From Pseudomonas sp. KU26590 (lineage in GTDB: Bacteria; Pseudomonadota; Gammaproteobacteria; Pseudomonadales; Pseudomonadaceae), in NCBI RefSeq assembly GCF_026153515.1, contig NZ_CP110644.1, positions 5,087,501-5,151,500 of the forward strand: 64,000 nucleotides of DNA, in the 5' to 3' direction. Positions 27,936 through 35,453 of this stretch are shown here, piece after piece; the first letter of the stretch is position 1; the number at the start of each line of letters is the position of its first letter. The notes beneath the pieces were generated by a model. That model searched no databases, had not been told where the DNA came from, and saw only the letters and a list, made by a program, of their open reading frames with translations. The translations under genes and the position numbers were made by a program.

Positions 27936-27990
27936 GCACGCAAGGCGTGATGCCGGAGGCATACTTCTAACCATCATCGATACAGGCTGA

Positions 27991-28191
27991 TTACCCAACA
28001 GATACAAGGGTAGATCCGCCCCAAATGATCGCTTGCGCCACTATCACATTTTGCCCATTGAAGGTGACAGCAGGGCTACCATAAAGCTGGTAACCCATCT
28101 GCAATGCAGCACTCACACGGTGACAGAAAGCTGCATCGTCATGGCCAGTAAGAATACGATAAATTGGCAGATCGTCAGGTGGTACGGTCAC
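27991..28191 (-). CDS. DUF1737 domain protein carried by the IS66 composite
   Basis: The 66-residue product reads as a complete DUF1737 protein: YRILTGHDDAAFCHRVSAAL, GYQLYGSPAVTF and VIVAQAIIW are its recognisable core. A GAGGAG box lies 7 bases before the GTG start at 28191, so it looks translatable. It is transcribed against the transposase genes and lies between the intact IS66 and the inverted IS66 remnant, inside the outer target duplication. It is therefore cargo. The function of DUF1737 is unknown. Confidence 0.75.
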   Translation of the reverse strand: MTVPPDDLPIYRILTGHDDAAFCHRVSAALQMGYQLYGSPAVTFNGQNVIVAQAIIWGGSTLVSVG

Positions 28192-28372
28192 ATGCGAACT
28201 CCTCTAACATAGGGTGGTTCTGGCTCAAGATTGCTCATGTAGGGCACAGGTTATCGGCTTGCGTATCCTGAGTTCTGAAATAGATTACACCACTCGTGTG
28301 ACACTGCCATTTGGAAGGAAATGTACCCATCCTCAGCGCGCACTTTACAAGGCGGGTTGCCCAGGCGCTTAC

Positions 28373-28509
28373 CTTTAAAGGGTTTGGGATAAGAGGTTCT
28401 TTGGCGCATGGCAATCCTGATGATAGGGGCGATAGTGTCCACGTATTTTTAAGTGGACAACATCACCCTTATCGCTGGGATCGGGTAGGTGACTTCGCCG
28501 GACGCTTAC
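28373..28509 (-). mobile_element. Inverted remnant of a second IS66 left end
   Basis: Read on the minus strand, this segment has an IS66 terminal repeat (28483-28509), a subterminal palindrome (28435-28460) 49 bases from the end, and then an ATG at 28409 opening MRQRTSYPKPFK. That resembles the start of an IS66 TnpA (compare RRSYSKSFKAQ in the intact copy) before homology stops near 28373. The order and spacing copy the left end of the intact element. Confidence 0.75.
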
Positions 28510-28517
28510 AGCGGTTC
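28510..28517. repeat. Right copy of 8-bp IS66 target duplication
   Basis: AGCGGTTC directly follows the right inverted repeat and matches 25488-25495 exactly. Confidence 0.92.
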
Positions 28518-28584
28518 AATCTTTTTTAAGCGCTGAACGCAAAAATGACATCTGCCTCATATTCATCCGCGCCTTAAATGCCGG

Positions 28585-28607
28585 TTCGCCGGCAAGCCGG
28601 CTCCTAC
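28585..28607. repeat. REP element (inverse)
   Basis: TTCGCCGGCAAGCCGGCTCC and three further bases form a single REP of the class around the RAYT gene, with one base changed. Confidence 0.7.
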
Positions 28608-28663
28608 CGGAAAGCGAAAGACGATACGACGGACAGAGAAATAACCGGCGCCTGAAATGACCC

Positions 28664-28756
28664 CTTCCCGGCTAAAGCCGGTCCCACTAAAAGGCACATC
28701 GCGTACACCCCGTGGGACCGGCGGCGCACCCTGTAGGACCGGCTTCAGCCAGGAAG
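28664..28756. repeat. REP inverted pair, CTTCCCGGCTAAAGCC class
   Basis: A unit at 28664-28687 faces its inverse at 28733-28756, with a third partial copy (GTGGGACCGGCGGCG) between. The same class occurs at 37.6 kb and 44.7 kb and once at the end of repeat copy A. Confidence 0.75.
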
Positions 28757-28804
28757 CCTTTGCCGTTGCCGTTGCCGTTGCTTTTGATCTTCGTACACAA
28801 AAAG

Positions 28805-29053
28805 CCCAAACACCGCAAAAAGGCGACTTTGGTGCAGGCTGAACGCAGGTCTCGCGCAGTGGGCCGAGCCGCATGGATGCGGCGAGAGCGCCGTCAGGAC
28901 AGGGATGTCCGTTCGGCGCGGGCCCACGGAGCGAGACCGGAGTGAAGGAACCCGACGAAGTCGGGCCCAACCGAGAGCAGGCACTTTTGGTTACTTTTAG
29001 TGCTTTTTAAAAGTAACTCGCCGAAGGCGAAACAGTCGAGCCGTTAGGCCGAC
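28805..29053 (-). repeat. Structured intergenic repeat, copy B
   Basis: Read on the minus strand this matches copy A. It has CCGCAT/ATGCGG (28869-28882), GCGCCG + GGACA with TGTCC + CGGCGC (28888-28919), CCCGAC/GTCGGG (28930-28945), GTTACTTTT/AAAAGTAAC (28990-29017) and an outer stem GTCG+GCC with GGC+CGAC (29035-29053). The GTTAC hairpin faces away from copy A. Confidence 0.8.
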
Positions 29054-29081
29054 GCTCTTGATCTTAAACGCTTTTAAAACA

Positions 29082-29108
29082 AAAACGCCCCGAAGATCGG
29101 GGCGTTTT
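29082..29108. terminator. Rho-independent terminator of actP
   Basis: AAAACGCCCCGA pairs perfectly with TCGGGGCGTTTT around a 3-base loop, 20 bases beyond the actP stop on its strand. The symmetric A/T tails allow action in both directions. Confidence 0.9.
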
Positions 29109-29128
29109 CACTACAGCATCAGCTCACA

Positions 29129-30787
29129 TCAATGCGACACCGCACCACTGGCCCCAAGGCCCGTCTGCGAACGCACGAATTGCGGCATGAACAACGCACG
29201 CTCACCTTCCGCCGCCTTCGACTTGTCCGTAATCGAGAAAAACCAGATCCCGGCAAACGCAATCGCAATCGAAAACAACGCCGGGTACTCGTACGGGAAA
29301 ATCGCCTTCTCGTGATGCAGAATCTGCACCCAAATCGTTGGGCCGAGAATCATCAACACCACGGCACTGATCAAACCCATCCAGCCGCCGATCATCGCGC
29401 CGCGAGTGGTCAGGTTTTTCCAGTACATCGAAAGCAACAGCACCGGGAAGTTACAGCTCGCCGCAATGGAGAACGCCAGGCCCACCATGAACGCGATGTT
29501 CTGACTTTCGAACGCGATACCCAACCCTATCGCCACCACCGCCAACGCAACCGTGGTGTATTTCGACACACGGATCTCGTCTTTCTCGTTGGCCTTGCCC
29601 GCCTTGATCACACTGGCGTACAAGTCGTGGGACACCGCCGAAGCACCGGCCAGCGTCAAGCCTGCCACCACAGCGAGAATAGTCGCGAACGCCACCGCCG
29701 AGATGAAGCCCAGGAACAGACTGCCCCCGACCGCATCGGCCAGGTGAATCGCCGCCATGTTGTTGCCGCCGAGCAGCGCGCCCGCCGCGTCCTTGAACGT
29801 CGGGTTGGTGCTGACCAGCAGGATCGCGCCGAAACCGATGATGAAGGTCAGTATGTAGAAGTAACCGATGAAACCGGTCGCGTAGAGCACCGACTTACGG
29901 GCTTCCTTCGCATCACTCACAGTGAAGAAGCGCATCAGGATATGGGGCAGGCCCGCGGTACCGAACATCAGCGCCAGACCCAGTGAGAACGCCGAGACCG
30001 GATCTTTCACCAGACCGCCCGGGCTCATGATCGCCTCACCTTTGGGGTGAACCTTCACGGCTTCGGAGAACAGCACGTTGAAGTCGAAGTTGACGTGCTT
30101 CATCACCATCAACGCCATGAACGACGCGCCGGAGAGCAACATCACCGCCTTGATGATCTGTACCCACGTGGTCGCCAGCATGCCGCCGAACAGCACGTAC
30201 AGGCACATCAGGATACCGACGAGCACCACCGCCACGGCATAGTCCAGCCCGAACAACAGCTGGATCAGCTTGCCGGCGCCAACCATTTGCGCGATCAGGT
30301 AGAACGCCACGACCACCAGCGAACCGCAGGCGGACAGGGTACGGATTTCCTTTTGCTTCAGGCGATAGGACGCCACGTCAGCGAAGGTGTACTTGCCCAG
30401 GTTGCGCAGGCGTTCGGCGATCAGGAACAGGATGATCGGCCAGCCGACGAGGAAGCCGATGGAGTAGATCAGACCGTCGTAGCCGGAGGTGTAGACCAGC
30501 GCGGAAATCCCCAGGAAGGACGCCGCCGACATGTAGTCACCGGCGATGGCCAGACCGTTCTGGAAACCGGTGATCTTGCCGCCTGCCGAGTAATAGTCCG
30601 ACGCTGTCTTGTTCTTCTTCGACGCCCAGTAGGTGATGTAAAGGGTGAAACCGACAAAGACCACGAACATGATAATCGCCGACACGTTCAACGGTTGTTT
30701 CTGCACCGCACCGGTCAGCGCTTCGGCTGCCCAGAGTGTCGGTGCGAAAGCAGCAAGGCCGAAGGCCGCAAGCAGGCGCCGAATCAT
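29129..30787 (-). CDS. actP: Cation/acetate symporter ActP
   Basis: ActP is a sodium:solute symporter that takes up acetate and other short carboxylates. The 552-residue protein has a signal-like N-terminus ([18 protein letters not shown]), about 13 membrane helices and SSS-family motifs such as [20 protein letters not shown] and [15 protein letters not shown]. The ATG overlaps the stop of the upstream DUF485 gene (ATGA), so the two are coupled. Pseudomonads hold several ActP paralogues, so the substrate may not be acetate alone. Confidence 0.93.
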   Translation of the reverse strand: MIRRLLAAFGLAAFAPTLWAAEALTGAVQKQPLNVSAIIMFVVFVGFTLYITYWASKKNKTASDYYSAGGKITGFQNGLAIAGDYMSAASFLGISALVYTSGYDGLIYSIGFLVGWPIILFLIAERLRNLGKYTFADVASYRLKQKEIRTLSACGSLVVVAFYLIAQMVGAGKLIQLLFGLDYAVAVVLVGILMCLYVLFGGMLATTWVQIIKAVMLLSGASFMALMVMKHVNFDFNVLFSEAVKVHPKGEAIMSPGGLVKDPVSAFSLGLALMFGTAGLPHILMRFFTVSDAKEARKSVLYATGFIGYFYILTFIIGFGAILLVSTNPTFKDAAGALLGGNNMAAIHLADAVGGSLFLGFISAVAFATILAVVAGLTLAGASAVSHDLYASVIKAGKANEKDEIRVSKYTTVALAVVAIGLGIAFESQNIAFMVGLAFSIAASCNFPVLLLSMYWKNLTTRGAMIGGWMGLISAVVLMILGPTIWVQILHHEKAIFPYEYPALFSIAIAFAGIWFFSITDKSKAAEGERALFMPQFVRSQTGLGASGAVSH

Positions 30788-31095
30788 TGCTGTGCCTCCT
30801 TCAGGATGGCGTTGTTCAAGTCATCAAATTCACCGTTTGCGCGGCGAACGTAGATGGCGGTCAGCACAAACGCAGACACAATCAGCCCGACGCCGATCGG
30901 CATACCCCACGTGATGGTTGATGTGGCGCTGAGTTTAGCGCCGAGAATCTGAGGCCCATACGCAATCAAAAGGATGAATGCGGCATAGAGCCCAAGCATG
31001 ATTGCCGAGAGAATCCAGGCGAATCGTTCCCTTTTCGAGACCAGCTCCTTGAAACGCGGGCTGTTCTGAATCGAGAGGTAAATGCTGTCGTTCAT
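30784..31095 (-). CDS. DUF485 (YjcH-like) membrane protein
   Basis: The 103-residue protein has two membrane helices ([20 protein letters not shown] and [20 protein letters not shown]) after an N-terminal [14 protein letters not shown]485 proteins are the usual small partners of actP, encoded just upstream. I chose the ATG at 31095, which gives the family start [11 protein letters not shown]; a longer frame adds 14 unrelated residues. Its stop overlaps the actP start. Confidence 0.9.
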   Translation of the reverse strand: MNDSIYLSIQNSPRFKELVSKRERFAWILSAIMLGLYAAFILLIAYGPQILGAKLSATSTITWGMPIGVGLIVSAFVLTAIYVRRANGEFDDLNNAILKEAQQ

Positions 31096-31256
31096 TGTTT
31101 TTGTCCTCGCAGCACAGATGGATGTCACGGTTTGCACTTTAGTCCGCTCTGCGATGCACTCCAGACGACCTTAGTATTAGAACGACATTAGTTGATGTTC
31201 GAAGGATTGCCTCTTTTGCATGCGGTTGATTGCGCCTAAGGCTCGGGGCAATAAAA

Positions 31257-31286
31257 AACCGCCTGGCGACGGCGCGCCAGGCGGTT
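31257..31286 (-). terminator. Rho-independent terminator of the betaine-binding gene
   Basis: On the minus strand AACCGCCTGGCG pairs with CGCCAGGCGGTT, followed by TTTT. It lies 29 bases past the stop of the binding-protein gene. Confidence 0.88.
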
Positions 31287-31314
31287 CGGTACAACGTTAA
31301 ATCTTTATGACCGA

Positions 31315-32172
31315 TTACTTACCGGTCCACTCTTTGACGCGATCCGGGTGTTTGGCAACCCAGTCCTTGGCCGCTGCTTCAGGCTTGGCGCCATCCTGGA
31401 TGGCGAGCATGACTTCGCCAATTTCATCTTTGTTGGTCCACTGGAATTTCTTCAGGAAATCCGCGACGTCCGGGGCCTTCTTGGCAAGGTCCAGGCTGCC
31501 GATGTTGTCGACGGTTTCAGCCGCACCATAAACGCCCTTCGGGTCTTCGAGGAACTTCAGCTTCCATTTCGCGAACATCCAGTGCGGCACCCAGCCGGTG
31601 ACGGCGATGGATTCTTTCTTGTTCTCGGCGCGGGTCAGCTCGGCGATCATGCCGGCGCCGGAACTGGCCTGCAGCTTGTAACCGTCCAGGCCGTAATCCT
31701 TGATCGCCTGATCGGTCTTGATCATCACGCCTGAACCAGCGTCGATGCCGACGATTTTCTTCTTGAAGGACTCGTCGGTCTTGAGGTCCGCCACCGAGTT
31801 GGCTTTCACGTACTCCGGCACGATCAGGCCGATTTTCGCGTCCTTGAAGTTGGGGCCGTAGTCGGTGACCTTGTCTTTGTTCTTGGTCCAGTACTCGCCG
31901 TGGGTCACGGGCAACCAGGCCGACAGCATCATGTCCAGTTTGCCGGTCGCGACGCCCTGCCACATGATCCCGGCCGCAACAGCCTGCAGCTTCACCGGAT
32001 AACCCAGTTTCTGTTTGATCACTTCGGCAGCGACGTTGGTGGTTGCAACACTGTCGGACCAGCCATCGACGTAACCGATGCTCAGCTCGGGTTTGGCGTC
32101 GGCGTGGGCCAGCGTGGCACTGATGGCCAATGCCAGCGCGGCACTGACACCCAGGATTTTTCGCATCGTCAT
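31315..32172 (-). CDS. Glycine betaine-type ABC substrate-binding protein
   Basis: The 285-residue periplasmic protein has a signal peptide cleaved after ALAHA and belongs to the OpuAC/ProX-like family. The aromatic residues expected for a quaternary-amine cage are present in the conserved places (GYVDGWSDS, GIMWQGV, SAWLPVTH, TGWVPHWMF). No permease or ATPase gene is adjacent, so like several Pseudomonas choline/betaine/carnitine binding proteins it probably feeds a core transporter encoded elsewhere. GGGGAAG precedes the ATG. Which quaternary amine it binds cannot be told. Confidence 0.88.
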   Translation of the reverse strand: MTMRKILGVSAALALAISATLAHADAKPELSIGYVDGWSDSVATTNVAAEVIKQKLGYPVKLQAVAAGIMWQGVATGKLDMMLSAWLPVTHGEYWTKNKDKVTDYGPNFKDAKIGLIVPEYVKANSVADLKTDESFKKKIVGIDAGSGVMIKTDQAIKDYGLDGYKLQASSGAGMIAELTRAENKKESIAVTGWVPHWMFAKWKLKFLEDPKGVYGAAETVDNIGSLDLAKKAPDVADFLKKFQWTNKDEIGEVMLAIQDGAKPEAAAKDWVAKHPDRVKEWTGK

Positions 32173-32479
32173 TTTTACTTCCCCGGTAGTCCAGAACCCG
32201 ACAGCGGTCGGGCGTCGTTAACGTTCTTATAACGTCGCACTCGCGCCCTGGTTCGGGGCAAGCCACGCGTTTCACGCTTCCACCATGTGCCTGCGCAGCC
32301 GCAATCGCTGCGTGGGCGATTGATCATCAACCCCCACACACCTTGTGCCTTTCCTGCCAGCGACACCCAGCCACCCGGTAAACGACATCACCGGGCCATC
32401 AACGACAGGCAGGTCGTAAAGAGGCTAGCGACTCGTCCGGAAATTGCATGGTTTGAAAAGCGCTGGCCGGATGAGGTGT

Positions 32480-32627
32480 GTAGGAGCGTGGCTTGTCCCG
32501 CGATCTGGCGCGCAGCGGCAGCAATGCAATGCAATGCAATGCAATGAATGCGGTGTATCAGCAAGCATGGCGTCGCGAGGTTTAACGACTGCTCCGCAGC
32601 CGATCGCGGGACAAGCCACGCTCCTAC
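32480..32627. repeat. REPIN, GTAGGAGCGTGGCTTG class, with GCAAT tandem in its loop
   Basis: Units at 32480-32504 and 32603-32627 are exact inverted copies over 25 bases. The loop contains five tandem GCAAT units (32521-32545). The same REP class occurs at 55302-55434. This is the only recognisable content of the gap between the betaine-binding gene and the GH17-like gene. Confidence 0.85.
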
Positions 32628-32684
32628 AGATGTAACCGCGTCATCTTGCTAAGATGCCGCCCTTCGCCCCACTTCGGCCCCATT

Positions 32685-34274
32685 ATGTCCGCACCGTCCC
32701 GCTCGCCTGTCGCCCTCCTTTATCTGTTCTCGTGTGTGATTGCCCTGCTTGGCCTGTGCGGCTATTGGTACTGGCTGGGCAAGCCGGTAATCCTGCCGGA
32801 CGCCGCCACGCCGACCCACAAACTGCAATGCGCGTCCTACACACCCTTCGACAAGGATCAATCCCCGTTCGACCAGCCGTTCACCCTGCGCCCCGCGCGC
32901 ATGGATGCTGACCTGGCGCTGCTGGCGACGCGCTTCGACTGCGTGCGCACCTACTCAATGACCGGCATGGAGACGCTTCCCGACATCGCGCGCAAGTACG
33001 GCCTCAAGCTGATGCTCGGCGCCTGGGTCAATGGCAATCCGATCGACACGGCCAAGGAAATCAAGGCCCTGGTCATGGCCGCTAACACCCACCCGGATGT
33101 CGTGACGGCAGTGATCGTTGGTAACGAAAGCCTGTTGCGCAAGGAAGTCACCGGCGCTCAACTGGCCACGCTGATTCGTCAGGTGAAAGCGCAGGTCAAG
33201 CAGCCGGTCACCTACGCAGACGTCTGGGAATACTGGCTGCAATACCCGGAAGTCGCGCCTGCCGTGGATTTCCTGACGATCCACCTGCTGCCGTACTGGG
33301 AAGACGACCCCAGCGGCATCGACAAAGCCCTGTCCCACGTCGCGCAGATCCGCGAAGAGTTCGGCAAGACATTCGCGCCCAAGGACATTCTCATCGGCGA
33401 GACCGGCTGGCCCAGCGAAGGCCGCCAGCGTGAAACGGCGCTGCCCAGCCGGGTCAACGAGGCACGGTTCATTCGCAGTTTCGTCGCAATGGCCGAGCAG
33501 CACGGGTGGCACTACAACCTGATCGAAGCGTTCGACCAGCCGTGGAAGCGTCAGTCCGAAGGCGCAGTGGGCGGTTACTGGGGGCTGTTCGACGCAGATC
33601 GTCAGGACAAAGGCGTGCTTGCCGGGCCGGTATCGAACCTGCCGTTGTGGCCATTCTGGCTGACAGTCAGTGGCGCGATCGCCGTGCTGGCGCTGGCGTG
33701 GGCGGGGCGGGTCAACCATCCACGCAGCGCGCTGATGCTTCCGGTGCTGGCGGCGTTCGCCGGTTGCTGCATCGGCACCTGGGGTGAATTGGCCCGGGTA
33801 AACAGCCGCTTCGCTGGCGAATACCTGTGGGCAGTGGCACTGGTGGCGCTGAATCTGTTGGTGCTCGCCCACGCCGCATTGGCGTTGTCCGCCCGCAGAG
33901 GCTGGCGCGAACGGGTCTTCGCCTGGCTGGACGCGCGGGCGGGATGGTGGTTGTGCGCCAGCGGGTTCGCGGCGGCAGTGATGATGCTGGCGATGGTCTT
34001 TGATCCGCGCTACCGCAGCTTCGCGACGGCCACCCTGTGGCTGCCCGCCTTGGTCTACCTGATTCGCCCGGCTGCGGCACCGCGCCGAGAGATCGGCCTG
34101 CTGATGTTCATCGTCGGCGCGGGCATCGTGCCGCAGCTGTTTCGCGAAGGCGTGAGCAATCCCCAGGCATGGGCGTGGGCGGGCGTGAGCCTGCTGATGG
34201 CGCTGGCACTGTGGCGCAGCGTGCGCATCGGCGCTCCGGTCAAGGCGCCGAAGAGCGCCGCCAAGGCTGTGTAA
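32685..34274 (+). CDS. GH17-like glycosidase/transglycosylase membrane protein
   Basis: The 529-residue protein has one N-terminal TM helix, then a periplasmic glycoside hydrolase family 17-like domain (~60-310). Its acid/base candidate is Glu in VIVGNESLL and its nucleophile candidate is Glu in LIGETGWPSEGR. About seven C-terminal membrane helices follow. In pseudomonads such proteins are linked to periplasmic beta-glucan synthesis or branching, usually together with an NdvB-type glucosyltransferase; none is seen here. I chose the ATG at 32685 because it gives a short cytoplasmic tail before the helix. Confidence 0.82.
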   Translation: MSAPSRSPVALLYLFSCVIALLGLCGYWYWLGKPVILPDAATPTHKLQCASYTPFDKDQSPFDQPFTLRPARMDADLALLATRFDCVRTYSMTGMETLPDIARKYGLKLMLGAWVNGNPIDTAKEIKALVMAANTHPDVVTAVIVGNESLLRKEVTGAQLATLIRQVKAQVKQPVTYADVWEYWLQYPEVAPAVDFLTIHLLPYWEDDPSGIDKALSHVAQIREEFGKTFAPKDILIGETGWPSEGRQRETALPSRVNEARFIRSFVAMAEQHGWHYNLIEAFDQPWKRQSEGAVGGYWGLFDADRQDKGVLAGPVSNLPLWPFWLTVSGAIAVLALAWAGRVNHPRSALMLPVLAAFAGCCIGTWGELARVNSRFAGEYLWAVALVALNLLVLAHAALALSARRGWRERVFAWLDARAGWWLCASGFAAAVMMLAMVFDPRYRSFATATLWLPALVYLIRPAAAPRREIGLLMFIVGAGIVPQLFREGVSNPQAWAWAGVSLLMALALWRSVRIGAPVKAPKSAAKAV

Positions 34275-34301
34275 CCGAGTGTGCAGTGGGACGGATACAT
34301 T

Positions 34302-34364
34302 GTGTTACCGCCGAGGGACTGAAAAGCCCGAAGGCGGGTAACACGGAAACAGAATTCCGTTACA
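34302..34364. promoter_or_regulatory. Inverted repeats upstream of the sRNA, candidate CbrB sites
   Basis: GTGTTACCGCC (34302-34312) and GGCGGGTAACAC (34333-34344) form an inverted repeat, with a further GTTACA at 34359-34364. They lie 65-125 bases upstream of the sigma-54 promoter, the position expected for an enhancer-binding protein. CbrB drives the known CrcZ-family RNAs, hence the suggestion. Confidence 0.55.
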
Positions 34365-34425
34365 TAGCAGGGAGGCCAATTGATCGGATTTCGCAAGCCA
34401 CTGATTTATAAGTGATTTCAAAAGT

Positions 34426-34441
34426 TGGCACGCACCCTGCT
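34426..34441 (+). promoter_or_regulatory. Sigma-54 (RpoN) promoter of the sRNA
   Basis: TGGCACGCACCCTGCT has GG and GC at the required 10-base interval (-24/-12) with most consensus bases. It predicts transcription from about 34452. Confidence 0.85.
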
Positions 34442-34451
34442 ATATCTCCTG

Positions 34452-34828
34452 CATAACAAGAACAAAATGTGAAAACCCAATAAAAATAAGATGAATCGGC
34501 TCTGACATAACAAGAACAACGGCACAGAGACGCAGCCAACAGATTTTTTTGGAGTAGAAACGCTTTACCGAGGCCCCGGCCTCGCAGCCCGACAGAGAAC
34601 TCTAAAACTACCCCCAGGTAGCGGCCAGAACGGGTTGGATCACCTCTCGCAGAAGAGGAATCAAAGCAGGTCAGCGCTCAAAAAAATACGTTTGCTCTTG
34701 TATCCCGAATGGGGATCACCGAAGACGCTGTAAAGGGACCGGTTGCCAATAACAACAACAGACCGCCCTACAATAATAAGAAAGCGCACGTGCAACGATT
34801 AAAAGGGGAGCCTCGGCTCCCCTTTATG
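34452..34828 (+). ncRNA. CrcZ/CrcX/CrcY-family sRNA (Crc/Hfq decoy)
   Basis: These RNAs sequester Hfq-Crc and so relieve carbon catabolite repression. The ~375-nt transcript is predicted from a sigma-54 promoter to a strong terminator (34802-34825) and contains no plausible gene. It carries at least five A-rich triplet motifs of the AAnAAnAA type: AACAAGAACAAAA near 34456, AATAAAAATAAG near 34480, AACAAGAACAAC near 34510, AATAACAACAAC near 34748 and AATAATAAGAAA near 34775. Length, promoter type and motifs match the family. Its place after a GH17-like gene, not between cbrB and pcnB, suggests CrcX or CrcY rather than CrcZ. Confidence 0.8.
34802..34825 (+). terminator. Terminator of the Crc-decoy sRNA
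   Basis: AAAGGGGAGCC pairs with GGCTCCCCTTT around a 2-base loop. The T-run is short but the stem is 11 perfect pairs. Confidence 0.85.
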
Positions 34829-34866
34829 CTGTCTGGTGTTTGGCTTTCAGCCTTTAGTTTTTTAAG

Positions 34867-35232
34867 TCACGCCTGCCGAGCGCGCACCAGGCGCAACCCG
34901 GCAATCACCACTGCAAACACCGCAAGACTCGCCGTGTAGAGCACCAGCGCGAGTATCCCCAGCAGCAAGCCAACCACCGCGAGCGCTCGGCCGACCTGAC
35001 GTGGCACAAAGAACGCGACCAGCGATGCGATCAGCGCGCCCCATCCGAACACACCGAAGTGAATCAACAGGCCCAGGTTCGAGCGCAACTGGCACTGCCA
35101 TTTCGACGCATCGTCAGCGCAAATTCCCACCCATTGCACGTCTTCCATCAGGCCGTAGCGCAAGCCGTAACTGACGGCGAGCCACAGCACCAGAATAAAA
35201 AACAGCACCAACAACGGCAGACGACGGGACAC
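34867..35232 (-). CDS. Hypothetical inner-membrane protein (121 aa)
   Basis: This product has three or four hydrophobic segments: LPLLVLFFILVLWLAVSY at the N-terminus, LLIHFGVFGWGALIASLVAF, and a long C-terminal stretch from VGRALAVVGLLLG. Between them is a short loop with two Cys (ICADDASKWQC). GGAG precedes the GTG at 35232 at good spacing; the frame is open further upstream but reads poorly. I do not recognise the family. It ends 39 bases beyond the sRNA terminator on the opposite strand. Confidence 0.65.
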   Translation of the reverse strand: MSRRLPLLVLFFILVLWLAVSYGLRYGLMEDVQWVGICADDASKWQCQLRSNLGLLIHFGVFGWGALIASLVAFFVPRQVGRALAVVGLLLGILALVLYTASLAVFAVVIAGLRLVRARQA

Positions 35233-35453
35233 GACACACTCCAGAAAATAACCAACGGCGGGCAGCATAGCCGCAGCCGCCCGGGCAAAACCATACGGGC
35301 AATAAAAAGCACGAGCAGACAGGCCAGAAGTGCCATAACCTGTATCGTCGCGGAGGGTCATGCAAGAGCCACTTGCCGTCACGGCACTTTGGCATTACAC
35401 CCGTGTCATAGCCTGCGTATTTCAACAGCACATCATTCCCAAGGGATTCAGTC

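Larger units (their letters stand above)
25496..27964 (+). mobile_element. IS66-family insertion sequence (complete tnpABC)
   Basis: The left end GTATGCGTCCGGC and an internal right end, whose inverse reads GTATGCCTCCGGC (27952-27964), agree at 12 of 13 bases and enclose tnpA, tnpB and tnpC. The 2469-bp length is normal for IS66. The inner right end has no matching target duplication next to it (TTCTAACC follows), unlike the outer border at 28509. Confidence 0.85.
25496..28509. mobile_element. IS66 composite element with DUF1737 cargo
   Basis: The 3014-bp unit begins GTATGCGTCCGGCCAAGTCA and ends with the inverse of GTAAGCGTCCGGCGAAGTCA; 24 of the first 27 bases match. It is flanked by perfect 8-bp direct repeats. 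It contains an intact IS66 (25496-27964), a cargo segment with a DUF1737 gene, and an inverted remnant of a second IS66 left end (28373-28509). The perfect duplication indicates that the whole structure inserted as one unit, and recently. Confidence 0.88.

Noticed and set aside
28366..28372. CGCTTAC heptamer as another IS66 end inside the composite
   Set aside because: Only the outermost seven bases agree with the terminal repeats; the following bases do not match and no partner end is seen.
28251..28442. 63-codon minus-strand frame at the right end of the IS66 composite as a gene
   Set aside because: Its first part is better explained as the 5' remnant of an IS66 tnpA and the rest as out-of-context sequence. 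It was annotated as an element remnant.
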